From positions 620,001 through 684,000 of the forward strand of contig NZ_JBBYXK010000002.1 in assembly GCF_039655875.1 (NCBI RefSeq): DNA of 64,000 bases, given 5' to 3'. Both the position numbers and the translations under genes were made by a program. Under the pieces are notes generated by a model. That model saw only the letters and a program-made list of their open reading frames with translations. It did not search any database and had not been told where the DNA came from. This DNA is from Emcibacter sp. SYSU 3D8. Lineage in GTDB: Bacteria > Pseudomonadota > Alphaproteobacteria > SMXS01. This document shows positions 54,432-63,656 of this stretch, one piece after another (positions within the stretch are counted from its first letter, which is position 1; every line of letters starts with the position of its first letter).

Positions 54432-55445
54432 ATGTCCGCAACCAACCGGCCCATCAACCGCAAGGTCGTGCTCGTCAGCCATGTCAACGGCCTGGTCGGG
54501 CCCGAGCACTTCCGGATCGAGGAAGAGACCACGCGTCCACCGGGCGAGGGGCAGGTTCTGGTCGAGACGGATTCCATTTCCATCGACGCGTTCATCCGCA
54601 CCAGCCTGAACGACACGGAAGGCCTGCACACCCAGGTGCCGGTCGGCGGCACCGTCATCGCCCTGGGCGTCGGCCGGGTGATCGAGAGCAATGCGCCGGG
54701 CTGGTCGGTGGGCGATGCGGTGGCCGGGCCGCTCTGCGCCCAGACCCATGCGACCCTGCCGGTTGGCATGTTGCAGAAGATCGACGATTCCATGCCGCTG
54801 TCCACCTATCTGGGGGCACTGGGCCTGACCACCGGCGTCACCGCCTATTTCGGCATCCGCGAGGTGGGTCAGGTGAAGCCCGGCGAGACCGTGCTTGTCT
54901 CGGGCGCGGCGGGCGCGGTCGGATCCATCGTGGGGCAGATCGCCAAGATCGCCGGGGCGCGGGTGATCGGTCTGGCGGGCGGGCCGGACAAGGTCGCCTA
55001 TCTGACCGGCACGCTCGGCCTCGACGCCGGCATCGACTACAAGGGCGAGGATGTGGACGCCCGGCTCAAGGAACTGGCGCCCGACGGCATCGATGTGTTC
55101 TTCGACAATGTGGGCGGCGAGATCCTCGACATCGCGCTGGACAATATCCGCGAGCGCGGCCGGGTGGTGATCTGCGGCGCCATCTCGCAATACAACGACC
55201 AGCAGCATGTGCGCGGCCCGAGCCTGTATCTGCGCCTTGCCGAGCGCTATGCGCGCATGGAGGGCTTCACCGTCATGCACTTCACCGCGCAATTCCCCGA
55301 AGCCTATGCCCAGCTGGGACAATGGCTGGCCGAAGGCAAGCTGAAGATGCCGGAACAGGTGGTGCACGGCATCGACGCCTTTCCCGCCGCCCTGCGCTCG
55401 CTGTTCGTCGGCGGCAACACCGGGAAGATGCTCGTCAAACCGTGA
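54432..55445 (+). CDS. NADP-dependent oxidoreductase, CurA/PTGR-like MDR
   Basis: A 337-residue medium-chain reductase of the leukotriene B4 dehydrogenase/curcumin reductase type. TTGVTAYFGIREVGQVKPGE and SGAAGAVGSIVGQIAKI (Rossmann motif, about residue 155) are the family blocks, followed by FFDNVGGEILD and CGAISQYN. It reduces the double bond of alpha,beta-unsaturated ketones with NADPH. The start ATG 54432 has GGGGAGA 7 bases upstream and is preferred to the longer frame. An imperfect palindrome lies at 54339. Confidence 0.92.
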   Translation: MSATNRPINRKVVLVSHVNGLVGPEHFRIEEETTRPPGEGQVLVETDSISIDAFIRTSLNDTEGLHTQVPVGGTVIALGVGRVIESNAPGWSVGDAVAGPLCAQTHATLPVGMLQKIDDSMPLSTYLGALGLTTGVTAYFGIREVGQVKPGETVLVSGAAGAVGSIVGQIAKIAGARVIGLAGGPDKVAYLTGTLGLDAGIDYKGEDVDARLKELAPDGIDVFFDNVGGEILDIALDNIRERGRVVICGAISQYNDQQHVRGPSLYLRLAERYARMEGFTVMHFTAQFPEAYAQLGQWLAEGKLKMPEQVVHGIDAFPAALRSLFVGGNTGKMLVKP

Positions 55446-55501
55446 CCGCGGCTTGCGCCCGGTCCGGCCAGGCACCGCGTCATCCCTGATCAGGAGTTCG
55501 G

Positions 55502-56158
55502 ATGCAGGCGGCGAGAAGGCCTCGCCGCTTGCCGCGGCAACCGCTGGCCCCTACCTTCCACGCGATGCCAAAATTTTATCCGGGTCCCATAACCTTCTCG
55601 AAGCCGGCCATGCTGCTGCCGGCAATGCTTGGCGTGCTGCTGCTCGCGGCCGGGCCGGCACAGGCCCTGGCGCCGATCCGGGACTATCTGAGCACCGGCG
55701 AGGCGGGCGAGCGCGACCACGCCTATCCGCTAATGCGCTGCGGCGCGCTCTACATGTCGTCGCTGAAGGTGGCGGGCGCCGGCGTCACGCCGGACAAGGC
55801 CGAGAACGTGATGCAGACGGCAATGAAGATGATCGCCATCGCCACCTCGTTCCGCATGACACCCGGCGACGATCCAACGGCGACCGCCAATGGCGTGATG
55901 GACGAGGTCGAGCGGATGGTCGAGGAGTACGGCGCCGAGAGTGCGGCCACGGGCAGAGGATCGCTGGTGAAGCAGGATTTCAAATATTGCCGCAACTTCG
56001 CCGAGCCGTTCGCGCGCAATTATGACATGGACCCGCCCCAGGCAGTCCGCCAGCCCCGGCCGGTGCCGCGTGAAACGCCCGCACCCCAGCCGCAGCCGCG
56101 CCGCCAGGAACCGGAGATCCGCCCCGGCGACGTGCCCGGCGCGCCGTTGCCGCACTAG
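55502..56158 (+). CDS. Exported hypothetical protein with Pro-rich tail
   Basis: Up to 218 residues. AGGAG stands 5 bases before ATG 55502, but the signal peptide (MLLPAMLGVLLLAAG, cleavage AQA|LAPIRD) starts only at about residue 37; ATG 55565 or 55610 would give a more normal length. The mature part has two Cys (LMRCGALY and KYCRNFAE) that could form a disulfide, then a Pro/Arg-rich C terminus (about 175-218). Its fold resembles the other four-Cys exported protein at 12120 only in general. No family recognised. Confidence 0.7.
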   Translation: MQAARRPRRLPRQPLAPTFHAMPKFYPGPITFSKPAMLLPAMLGVLLLAAGPAQALAPIRDYLSTGEAGERDHAYPLMRCGALYMSSLKVAGAGVTPDKAENVMQTAMKMIAIATSFRMTPGDDPTATANGVMDEVERMVEEYGAESAATGRGSLVKQDFKYCRNFAEPFARNYDMDPPQAVRQPRPVPRETPAPQPQPRRQEPEIRPGDVPGAPLPH

Positions 56159-56181
56159 CAACCGGCGCAATGCCGGCAGGC

Positions 56182-56811
56182 CTATGCCTGGGCGCTGGGA
56201 CGGCTCTCGATCCGTTCCCACCAGCGCAGCAGATTGGGATGCCGCTCGGTGAAGAACAGTCCCTCGCCCTTGCCGGTCCCGAGACGGGCATATGTGGTGA
56301 TGTCGACCACCGTGAACGCGTTGCCGGCGATGTAGTCGCGGCCGGCCATCTCCCCTTCCAGCCAGTCGAACTTCTTCAGCGCGTCCTTGCGGCACGCCTC
56401 GACATAGTCCGGCACCTGGGTCAGCACCTCGGCGAAGAACGGCTGCGAGTGCTTGACGAAACTGGTGACGTAGCTGGCCACGTCCAGCTCGATGCGGCGG
56501 TTCCACATCTCGATGATGGCGCGCTCCTTCGGCGTGGTGCCGAACAGCGGCGGGTTGGGATGCAATTCCTCCAGATAGCGGCAGATGGCGTAGGACTCGC
56601 TCAGATAGGTGCCGTCCTCCAGCCTGAGCACGGGCAATGCCGCCATGGGATTGATCCGGCGGAATTCGGGCGTGCGGTGTTCCATCTTCGAGAACGCCAC
56701 GTTCTCGCGCTGGATCTCCAGCCCCTTTTCCGCCAGGTACATCCGCACCCGCTTGGTATTGGAGCCGGCCTTGTTGTCGAGCAACGTCAGGCCCTCGAGC
56801 CGAGTGGTCAT
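56182..56811 (-). CDS. Glutathione S-transferase
   Basis: A 209-residue GST. The thioredoxin-like N-domain begins LEGLTLLDNKAGSNTKRVRMYLAEKG, with the cis-Pro and substrate site at NPMAALPVL and the glutathione gamma-Glu site at YLSESYAICRYLEE. The helical C-domain has DYIAGNAFTVVDI (the conserved N-capping box). It conjugates or reduces small electrophiles using glutathione in the cytoplasm; the class and substrate cannot be fixed. GGAGAC precedes the ATG. It is divergent from the phosphodiesterase-like gene. Confidence 0.93.
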   Translation of the reverse strand: MTTRLEGLTLLDNKAGSNTKRVRMYLAEKGLEIQRENVAFSKMEHRTPEFRRINPMAALPVLRLEDGTYLSESYAICRYLEELHPNPPLFGTTPKERAIIEMWNRRIELDVASYVTSFVKHSQPFFAEVLTQVPDYVEACRKDALKKFDWLEGEMAGRDYIAGNAFTVVDITTYARLGTGKGEGLFFTERHPNLLRWWERIESRPSAQA

Positions 56812-56961
56812 GATGTCTCCTGCTGATTCCCTGTTCCGCAGGCAGAGTAGCCCCGCATGTCCCTGAAGCGAAAGGCCGATATGCCCCGCGGCCGGTTGAT
56901 CCGGGACGTCCGGTCTCCTAATGTCTGCCCGATTGGCGCTGGACGCGCCTTCAGGAGGGGC

Positions 56962-58503
56962 ATGCCGGCAAAAGTACTGTTCATCGGACTCGATGCGGGC
57001 AGCGCGGCGCTGGTCCGCCGGTTCGCCGCCGAGGGCGCCATGCCGACCTTCTCCCGGCTGGAGCGTGATGGCGCGCTGTGCCGGCTGGAAAGCCCGCTGC
57101 GCACCTTGCCGGGCGCCATCTGGCCCGAGATCATGACTGGGATTTCCTGCGGCAGGATGGCCGAGTTCTACCATCCGGGCCAGCTTCATACCGGCGAATC
57201 CCGAATCCGGCCGATCAGCGAGGAAGAGACGCGGACGGAACGATATTTCTGGACGAAGGCCAGCCGCGCCGGCCGGAGGGTCGCGGCCATCGACATTCCC
57301 CAGGGCGTGCTGGCGCCGGACCTGAACGGCATCCAGATCGCCGAATGGGGCGTGCATGACCGCAATTTCCGCCCCGGCTCGGTTCCCCCGGAGCTGATGG
57401 GCGAGATGAGTGCGCTGTATGGCGACCATCCCATCCAGGGACGCGCCTGCGACACGCTGGCCAGCCAGCAAGGACACGACGTCCTGCTCGATGGCCTGCT
57501 GAAAGGCTGCCGCAGCAAGGCCGACATGATGGTGGACCTGCTGGACCGGGAACACTGGGACCTGTTCGCTTGCGCGTTCGGCGAAACCCACTGCGCCGGC
57601 CATCAGCTCTGGCACCTGCTGGACAAATCCCACCCCGAGCATGACCCCGATGCGCCCCAACATCTGCGCGATTCCATGAAGCTGATCTATTCGGCGATCG
57701 ACGAGGGCATTGGCCGTCTGATCGATCGCGCCGGGACGGATACCACGGTGATGGTGCTGACGAGCCACGGCGTCGGACCCTATGCGGGCGGGCCGCAGCT
57801 GCTTCCGGAGATAATGTCGCGGCTGGGCATGTCGAGCCATGCCGATTCGCCCCTGCGCCGTGCGTTGCGCGGCATGCACAATCAGGCCCGCTACCTGCCC
57901 TTCGGCATCAAGCGCCTTTTGCGCAAGACCCTCGGATTTGGTGCGCTGCGCCGCGTGCAGTCGGGGATCGGCGCATCATTTGACCCGTTCGAGTCTCCCC
58001 GCACCCGTGCCGGCGCGGTGAAGAACAACCGCTGCGGCGCCATCCGGCTGAACCTGAAAGGCCGCGAGCCCTTCGGCTCGGTCGCGCCGGGCGCCGAGGC
58101 ACAGGCGCTGATGGCCGAGCTGTGCGATGCCCTGATGTCCCTGACCCTGGCAGGAACCGGCAAGCCGATCGTCGAAAGCATCGTCAGCGCCGAAGACGCG
58201 TTTGGACCCGGTCACCATCCGGACGTGCCGGACCTGATCATCCGCTTCCGCTCCGACATCGGGCCGATCGAGGCCTGCCATTCGGCCCGGGTGGGCCATG
58301 TGGCGGTCCCGATCCGCTCGCCGGGATATCCGCGCACCGGCGACCATGTGCCCAATACGCGATTATGGGCGGCAGGTCCCGATATCCGCGCGGGACGGCG
58401 GATGCCCGACGGCAACGTGCTCGATATCGCGCCCACCATCCTCCACCTGCTTGGCGTGCCTGCCGGAGACACCGACGGCAAGCCGCTCCCGCTTCACCAC
58501 TGA
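56962..58503 (+). CDS. Type I phosphodiesterase / nucleotide pyrophosphatase-like enzyme
   Basis: A 513-residue alkaline-phosphatase-superfamily protein. Metal ligands are visible in FIGLDAGS (Asp about 10), LTSHGVGP (Asp absent, His about 260) and the GETHCAGHQLWH region (about 200-212); the nucleophile is probably the Thr in RTLPGAIWPE. It hydrolyses phosphodiesters, phosphonates or sulfates, but the substrate is unknown. No signal peptide is seen. AGGAGGGG precedes ATG 56962, which is preferred over the earlier in-frame ATGs. The MFS transporter at 58558 follows after 54 bp. Confidence 0.83.
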   Translation: MPAKVLFIGLDAGSAALVRRFAAEGAMPTFSRLERDGALCRLESPLRTLPGAIWPEIMTGISCGRMAEFYHPGQLHTGESRIRPISEEETRTERYFWTKASRAGRRVAAIDIPQGVLAPDLNGIQIAEWGVHDRNFRPGSVPPELMGEMSALYGDHPIQGRACDTLASQQGHDVLLDGLLKGCRSKADMMVDLLDREHWDLFACAFGETHCAGHQLWHLLDKSHPEHDPDAPQHLRDSMKLIYSAIDEGIGRLIDRAGTDTTVMVLTSHGVGPYAGGPQLLPEIMSRLGMSSHADSPLRRALRGMHNQARYLPFGIKRLLRKTLGFGALRRVQSGIGASFDPFESPRTRAGAVKNNRCGAIRLNLKGREPFGSVAPGAEAQALMAELCDALMSLTLAGTGKPIVESIVSAEDAFGPGHHPDVPDLIIRFRSDIGPIEACHSARVGHVAVPIRSPGYPRTGDHVPNTRLWAAGPDIRAGRRMPDGNVLDIAPTILHLLGVPAGDTDGKPLPLHH

Positions 58504-58557
58504 ATTCTGCACCCGTGCTGGCCGGCCCTTGGCCGCGGCCCGCCCACGGCCTATGGT

Positions 58558-60036
58558 ATGCGATCCCTGAACCGGATCGATGCATTGTCGAAGTCGCCGC
58601 CCGCCGCAGTTCGCCCTTCCATGATGGTGCCGCTGGTGATTGCCTGCGCGCTGTTCATGGAAACCCTGGACGGGACGGTGATCGCGACCGCCATTCCCGC
58701 CATCGCCCGGGACCTGGACGAAAGCCCGCTGGCGCTCAACCTGGCAATGACCGCCTACATGCTGAGCCTCGCCGTGTTCATACCGCTGAGCGGCTGGCTG
58801 GCCGACCGGTTCGGTGCGCGGCGCATCTTCTGCGCCGCTATCGTGGTCTTCACCCTGAGCTCGCTGGGCTGCGCGCTGGCGGTCGATCTCAATACGCTGA
58901 TTCTTGCGCGTGTCTGCCAGGGCATGGGTGGGTCCATGATGATGCCGGTCGGCCGGCTGATCCTGCTGCGCACCATTCCCAAGAACCAGTTCGTCAAGGC
59001 CATGAGCTGGGTGGTGATCCCGGCGCTGGTCGGCCCGGCGGTCGGCCCGCTGCTGGGCGGCTTCATCGCCACCTACTGGTCGTGGCGCTGGATTTTCCTG
59101 ATCAACCTGCCGATCGGCGCGTTGGGCCTGTTCCTGGCGCTGCGCCACATCGGCCCCATCACCGGTCCCAAGCCGCGCAAACCCGATATCGCCGGCTTCC
59201 TGATGCTGGGACTTGGCCTGGGCAGTTTCGCCTTCGCCATCGACAATCTGGGCCGGGGCATCCTGCCGGCCTGGTCGGTGGTGGCCGGTTTCGCGGTGGC
59301 GGCCGTCACGCTGACGATCTATGGACGCCATGCCCTGCTCAGCCGGTATCCGGCGCTCGACCTGCGGCTGCTGCGCATCCCCACCTTCCGCATCGCCACC
59401 GTCGGCGGCTCGGTGTTCCGTGTCGGCATCGGCACCGTGCCGTTCCTGCTGCCGCTGATGTTCCAGCTGGGCTTCGGCCTGTCGCCGCTGGAATCGGGGG
59501 CGCTCACCTTCTCCACCGCCATCGGCGCCATGACCATGAAGGTCGTGGCCACCTGGGTGCTGCGCCGGTTCGGCTTCAGGACGCTGCTGACCTGGAACGC
59601 GCTGATGAGCGGCGTGCTGCTTGCAGCGACCGGCCTGCTCCGGCCGGATACGCCCTATCTGATCGTGCTGGCGCTGCTGATGGTCTCGGGCTTCTTCCGC
59701 TCGCTGCAGTTCACCTGCTTCAATGCCCTCAGCTTCGCCGATGTGGATGACGCGCGCATGAGCAACGCCACCAGCTTTTCCAGTGTTGCCCAGCAGCTCA
59801 GCCTGGGCATGGGCGTGGCGTTTGCCGCCCTGCTGCTCAGCCTGGTGCCCGGCATGGCGGACGGCCATACCGTCCAGCGCATCGACCCGGACAACTTCCT
59901 GCCGATCTTCGCCGCAGCGGGCCTGATGTGTGCCGCGTCCTGGCTCTGGGTCCGCAAGCTGACACCGGATGCGGGCGCGGTGATGAGCGGCTTTGGACGG
60001 AAGCCGTCATCTAACGCCGAATTACCCGCCGAGTAG
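58558..60036 (+). CDS. MFS drug:H+ antiporter-2 (DHA2) family transporter
   Basis: A 492-residue inner-membrane exporter with about 14 helices. Motif C/D1 of DHA2 is METLDGTVIATAIPAIARDL; GWLADRFGARR is motif A, and GPAVGPLLGGFIATYWSWRWIF is motif C. Such proteins export drugs, detergents or metabolites with proton exchange. The substrate cannot be read. It may be co-transcribed with the phosphodiesterase-like gene 54 bp upstream, and it converges on a small lipoprotein gene. Confidence 0.92.
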   Translation: MRSLNRIDALSKSPPAAVRPSMMVPLVIACALFMETLDGTVIATAIPAIARDLDESPLALNLAMTAYMLSLAVFIPLSGWLADRFGARRIFCAAIVVFTLSSLGCALAVDLNTLILARVCQGMGGSMMMPVGRLILLRTIPKNQFVKAMSWVVIPALVGPAVGPLLGGFIATYWSWRWIFLINLPIGALGLFLALRHIGPITGPKPRKPDIAGFLMLGLGLGSFAFAIDNLGRGILPAWSVVAGFAVAAVTLTIYGRHALLSRYPALDLRLLRIPTFRIATVGGSVFRVGIGTVPFLLPLMFQLGFGLSPLESGALTFSTAIGAMTMKVVATWVLRRFGFRTLLTWNALMSGVLLAATGLLRPDTPYLIVLALLMVSGFFRSLQFTCFNALSFADVDDARMSNATSFSSVAQQLSLGMGVAFAALLLSLVPGMADGHTVQRIDPDNFLPIFAAAGLMCAASWLWVRKLTPDAGAVMSGFGRKPSSNAELPAE

Positions 60037-60049
60037 CGGCGTCCCAAGT

Positions 60050-60412
60050 CTACTGGTTGTTCCAGGCAGGCGACCGGGCGATGTCGCTGAACGCCTTTCT
60101 GGCCGCCTCGGCAGGTTCGCCCTCGATTCGCTGGCCATCGGCCGAGATCTGGTCCAGTTCGCCGTCACCGTCGATGGTGCAGCGGACCACGATTCGCCGT
60201 GGTTCTTCCGAATCCTGGGTAATGAAGTCGATCTGCGACTGACCGGGTCCCCAGCTGTGCGTGTCGACCTTGCCGCCGGTGATCGGCTCGCCCAGCGCCC
60301 TGGCCGCGGAAATGCAGCCGCTGGTCAACACCTCCGGCTTGTAGACGACGCCGCAGCCGGCCAATGCCACGGCGAGTCCGAACAGGGCCGTGCCCTTCGC
60401 AATTCCGATCAC
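60050..60412 (-). CDS. Small lipoprotein, paralogue of the one at 61691
   Basis: A 120-residue lipoprotein: the signal peptide ends in the lipobox LAGC. The mature part shares a pattern with the lipoprotein at 61691: GCISAARALGEP near the start, an S-x-I-x-F strand, VVRCTIDGDGELDQI and DGQRI, then AARKAFSDIA. Two mature Cys (GCIS, VRCT) probably form a disulfide. The two genes flank the cytochrome b561-YceI pair, which suggests a duplicated component of the same pathway. No known family was recognised. Confidence 0.8.
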   Translation of the reverse strand: MIGIAKGTALFGLAVALAGCGVVYKPEVLTSGCISAARALGEPITGGKVDTHSWGPGQSQIDFITQDSEEPRRIVVRCTIDGDGELDQISADGQRIEGEPAEAARKAFSDIARSPAWNNQ

Positions 60413-60498
60413 GTTTCCTCCGCTACCCTGGGCGCACGCCGATCCGGGGCGCCGCCTTCCTTATAGGTAACGCCGCCGCGCGGCGAAAGTGGCGGCCT

Positions 60499-61137
60499 TC
60501 ATGTGCCGGACTTCGACGCGACGGCATCGATCACGATCCTGACGTCGAGGCCGACCCACTGGCCGGTGGCCCATTGCCCGTCGCCCACCTTGAAGTCGGT
60601 GCGCGTGATGCTGAAGCCGGCCTTGATCGCCGCCCGGTCGCCGTCTGGCGTCAGGGTGAAGGGAATGGTGACCTGCCGCTCGATGCCCTTGATCGACATC
60701 ACGCCGGTAGCCTCGAAGCGCCGGTCGTCCTTCTTGACGATCTTGCGGGACCTGAACGTCGCCCTCGGGTGATCCGCCACGTCGAACCAGTCGCTGCCGG
60801 GCAGCGCCTCGTTGCGCTGCTTGTCGCCCGCGTCGATGGCCGACAGGTCCACACTCGCCGTCAGCGTCGCCCTGGCCAGATCCGACGGATCGAGGGTGAG
60901 GTCGGCGGCGAATCTGGGGAATCTGCCGGTAAACTCCTGGCCAAGCTGGGTGGCGGTGAAGGTCAGGCTGCTCTTTCCCGGCACGATGCGCCATGTCGGC
61001 GCCGCCGGCTTCGCGGCCTGGGCGGGCGCCGGCCGCGTGTGGCCCGCGGCATCTTCCTTGTGCTTGCCGCCCGCCGCCCATGCCCCGGATGCGGCAAGGC
61101 ACGCCGTCAGCAGCGAAACCGTCAGCCACCGTGTCAT
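60499..61137 (-). CDS. YceI family periplasmic protein
   Basis: A 212-residue exported protein. A signal peptide (cleavage about AWA|AGGKH) and a Lys/His/Ala-rich linker precede the lipocalin-like YceI domain: WRIVPGKSSLTFTATQLGQEFTG (start of the barrel), FDVADHPRATFRS and FSITRTDFKVG. YceI proteins bind polyisoprenoids or quinones in a hydrophobic pore. Its ATG overlaps the stop of the cytochrome b561 gene, a common pairing in which the cytochrome may reduce the bound quinone. Confidence 0.93.
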   Translation of the reverse strand: MTRWLTVSLLTACLAASGAWAAGGKHKEDAAGHTRPAPAQAAKPAAPTWRIVPGKSSLTFTATQLGQEFTGRFPRFAADLTLDPSDLARATLTASVDLSAIDAGDKQRNEALPGSDWFDVADHPRATFRSRKIVKKDDRRFEATGVMSIKGIERQVTIPFTLTPDGDRAAIKAGFSITRTDFKVGDGQWATGQWVGLDVRIVIDAVASKSGT

Positions 61138-61694
61138 CGCTGCTCTCCCTGCGGCGGGCGCAGGAACGGCACCATGCGCGCCAGAACGTCATCCTTCAGG
61201 ATGAAATGATGCTTGAGCGCCGCCGCGACGTGCAGCACCAGCAGCGCGACCGCGCCGAATGCCAGCCAGACATGCGCCGCCAGCGCCGCGCCGAACATGG
61301 ATTTCGGCACCGGCAGATGCGGCCAGGAGATCTGGCCGTAAAGCACCGTCGGAATATTGTAGGGCGAGGCCGACACCATGGCCCAGCCCAGCAACGGGAT
61401 GAGGATGATCAGCCCGTAGAAGCCGATATGGGTGGCCCGCGCCGCGATCCGCTCCCAGGGCTTGAGCGTCGGCGGCAGCGGCGGCGCCCGGTGCGTCAGC
61501 CGCCATGCCAGGCGCAGCAGCGACAGCAGCAGCACGGTGATGCCGATCGACTTGTGCCACTGGTACAGCGCGAACTTGCGGGCGAGTTCAGCATCCGGCA
61601 GGCCGGTCATGACGATGCCCAGGACCACCAGCGCGCCGACCGCCAGCGCGATCAGCCAGTGCAGGGTGATCGCCACCGCCGAATAGCGGGTCAT
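61134..61694 (-). CDS. Cytochrome b561-type membrane protein
   Basis: A 186-residue di-haem cytochrome with four helices (about 8-33, 45-62, 90-112, 140-165). Haem-ligand histidines are in place: ITLHWLIAL, YQWHKSIG, AAHVWLAFG and VLHVAAALKHHF. It moves electrons between quinone and superoxide or a periplasmic acceptor. The start ATG 61694 overlaps the stop of the upstream lipoprotein gene (ATGA), and its own stop overlaps yceI (ATGA), so three genes form one tight operon. Confidence 0.94.
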   Translation of the reverse strand: MTRYSAVAITLHWLIALAVGALVVLGIVMTGLPDAELARKFALYQWHKSIGITVLLLSLLRLAWRLTHRAPPLPPTLKPWERIAARATHIGFYGLIILIPLLGWAMVSASPYNIPTVLYGQISWPHLPVPKSMFGAALAAHVWLAFGAVALLVLHVAAALKHHFILKDDVLARMVPFLRPPQGEQR

Positions 61695-62044
61695 CGCCCG
61701 GTCGCCGCGGCGAAGGCGGTTTTCGCGGCATCGAGGTCGCCATTCCGTGCGCGGGTGCCGTCGATCTTGATGCGGGTCAGGGCGCCGCGCATGTTGACCT
61801 TGCACTTGATATTGACCGTCACCGGCCCGGCGCCGTCCGGCTGCAGGTGAAACCGCAGGATCGATTCTCGCCCGACAACCGCGCGGTAGTCGAGCGACCC
61901 GCTGGCAAGGTCCGGCCGCAAGGCGGCCGAGGCGGCCTCGCAGCCCGCCAGCATGGACTTCTTGCCCAGCGGCTCGCCGCACGCAGCCAGCGCCATCAGA
62001 CCCGCGATCGTGACGAGAATTCGTATCCGCATTGTCAGAGTCAT
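61691..62044 (-). CDS. Small lipoprotein, first gene of the b561-YceI operon
   Basis: A 117-residue lipoprotein with lipobox LAAC. Two Cys of the mature part (LAGCEAAS, IKCKVN) align with those of the lipoprotein at 60050, as do the blocks ILRFHLQPDG, NMRGALTRIKIDGTR and DAAKTAFAAA. They are therefore paralogues. It is the first gene of an operon with cytochrome b561 and YceI (ATGA overlaps). A role in delivering or receiving the redox ligand is possible but unproven. No family name is assigned. Confidence 0.8.
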   Translation of the reverse strand: MTLTMRIRILVTIAGLMALAACGEPLGKKSMLAGCEAASAALRPDLASGSLDYRAVVGRESILRFHLQPDGAGPVTVNIKCKVNMRGALTRIKIDGTRARNGDLDAAKTAFAAATGR

Positions 62045-62171
62045 AGCACGGCGGCGCGCGGCGTCCAGCGCGGCGGTTTTTCAGCATGGCCGCTGGAAAC
62101 TTCGCTGGACATTACCGCGAGATGGACGTTTGCTTAACTGGCGCCGGGCCAAAAGATATTGGGGAGATATC

Positions 62172-63629
62172 GTGGTCGAGGAAACGGGACACCGTCCGCT
62201 GTCGAGGCGGACCATCGTCTTCTACGGTCTGTCCGAAATGCCGCTGCAGGTGGCCAGCGTCGTCGTTTCCGCCTACCTGCTGAACTATTATGCCACCGAT
62301 CTGGGACTCGGCCTCGCGGCCATGGGATTCGTCTGGCTGTTGGCGCGAATCTTCGATGGCGTCACCGACCCGCTGATCGGATATCTGAGCGATATCACCC
62401 GGACGCGGTGGGGTCGCCGGCGCATCTGGATGGTTGCGTCCGTGCCGGTGATGATGCTGGCCGTCTGGAAACTGTTTTTTCCACAGCTGCCGGTCGACGA
62501 AACCTATTTCCTGATCTGGATGCTGATGCTGTGGCTCGGCTGGACCATGCTGCTGATCCCCTATTACGCCTGGGCTGCCGAGCTATCGACCGACTACAAC
62601 GAGCGGTCGGTGATCGTCGGCTGGCGCGTCTGGCTCGGCATGGCGGCCAACGTCTCCAGCAAGGCGCTGCCGGTTCTGGCCCTGCTGGTGTTCGGATTTG
62701 GCGGGACGCGCGAGGTGCTGCTGATGGTCGGCGCCATGACCCTGGTGCTGGTGCCGCTAACAGTCGGCCTGACGGTCGCGAATGTGCCCGAATTGCCGGA
62801 ATTCCAGCCCACCACCATTCCTTTCTGGCGCGGCCTGAAAGTGATGTGGCGCAACGGCCCGTTCCGCCGGCTGATCGTGGCGTTCTTCATCAGCTACATG
62901 GGGACCACGGTCGCCACCGCGACAGTCCTGTTCTACATCCGCAGCGTGGTCGGCGAGGAAAAGCTGGGGATCGTCTTCCTGCTCGCCTTCTATCTGGCAT
63001 GCCTGGTGGGCATTCCGTTCTGGGTCTGGCTCTCGAAGCGGATCGGCAAGCACAAGACCTGGATCGCCTGCCTGATGATCTATCCCTGCACCAGCCCGTT
63101 CTATCTGCTGCTGGGCGAGGGCGACTTCTGGTGGATGATCCCGATCACCATGGCCACCGGCTTCGGCGCCGGATCGAATCAGGTGCTGGCCAGTTCCATG
63201 AAGGCCGATGTCATCGACCTGGACACCATGATGACCGGACAGAACCGTGCCGCCCTGTTCTTTTCCGTATGGGCGATGGCCACCAAGCTGGCCCTGTCGA
63301 TCGGACCGTGGCTCGCGCTGACGCTGCTCGCCTGGCTCGCCTTCGACCCGGCGCCGGGCGCGGCCAATTCGGATACCAGCCTGTGGGGCCTGAAACTCGT
63401 ATTCGCCCTGGGCCCGCCCGTCTTCATGATCGTGACCATCATTGTCGCCTGGCGCTATCCGATTACCGAGGAACGCCACCGCCGCATGCGCGCGGCCATC
63501 GAGCGGCGCAACGCGCGCCGCACCGAACGCGAACGGGTCGCGGAAGCCGTGCGGGCGACGGCGGAATGGGCTACGTATTCTCCGGCACCAGTCCCGCTCA
63601 GGCCCGGCCCGGATCCTGCCCGCGGATAG
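62172..63629 (+). CDS. MFS transporter, GPH (glycoside-pentoside-hexuronide:cation) family
   Basis: A 485-residue, twelve-helix transporter. The GPH hallmark is ARIFDGVTDPLIGYLSDI followed by TRWGRRRIW. YYAWAAELSTDYNERS and the FGFGGT region fit the MelB-like family, and SSMKADVIDLDTM in the C half is also typical. Members import glycosides, hexuronides or terpenoid-type compounds with sodium or protons. The start is GTG 62172 with GGGGAGA upstream; the longer upstream frame lacks membrane or coding features. Substrate unknown. Confidence 0.88.
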   Translation: MVEETGHRPLSRRTIVFYGLSEMPLQVASVVVSAYLLNYYATDLGLGLAAMGFVWLLARIFDGVTDPLIGYLSDITRTRWGRRRIWMVASVPVMMLAVWKLFFPQLPVDETYFLIWMLMLWLGWTMLLIPYYAWAAELSTDYNERSVIVGWRVWLGMAANVSSKALPVLALLVFGFGGTREVLLMVGAMTLVLVPLTVGLTVANVPELPEFQPTTIPFWRGLKVMWRNGPFRRLIVAFFISYMGTTVATATVLFYIRSVVGEEKLGIVFLLAFYLACLVGIPFWVWLSKRIGKHKTWIACLMIYPCTSPFYLLLGEGDFWWMIPITMATGFGAGSNQVLASSMKADVIDLDTMMTGQNRAALFFSVWAMATKLALSIGPWLALTLLAWLAFDPAPGAANSDTSLWGLKLVFALGPPVFMIVTIIVAWRYPITEERHRRMRAAIERRNARRTERERVAEAVRATAEWATYSPAPVPLRPGPDPARG

Positions 63630-63656
63630 GAACCCTACGATCAAGCAGGTTATCCG

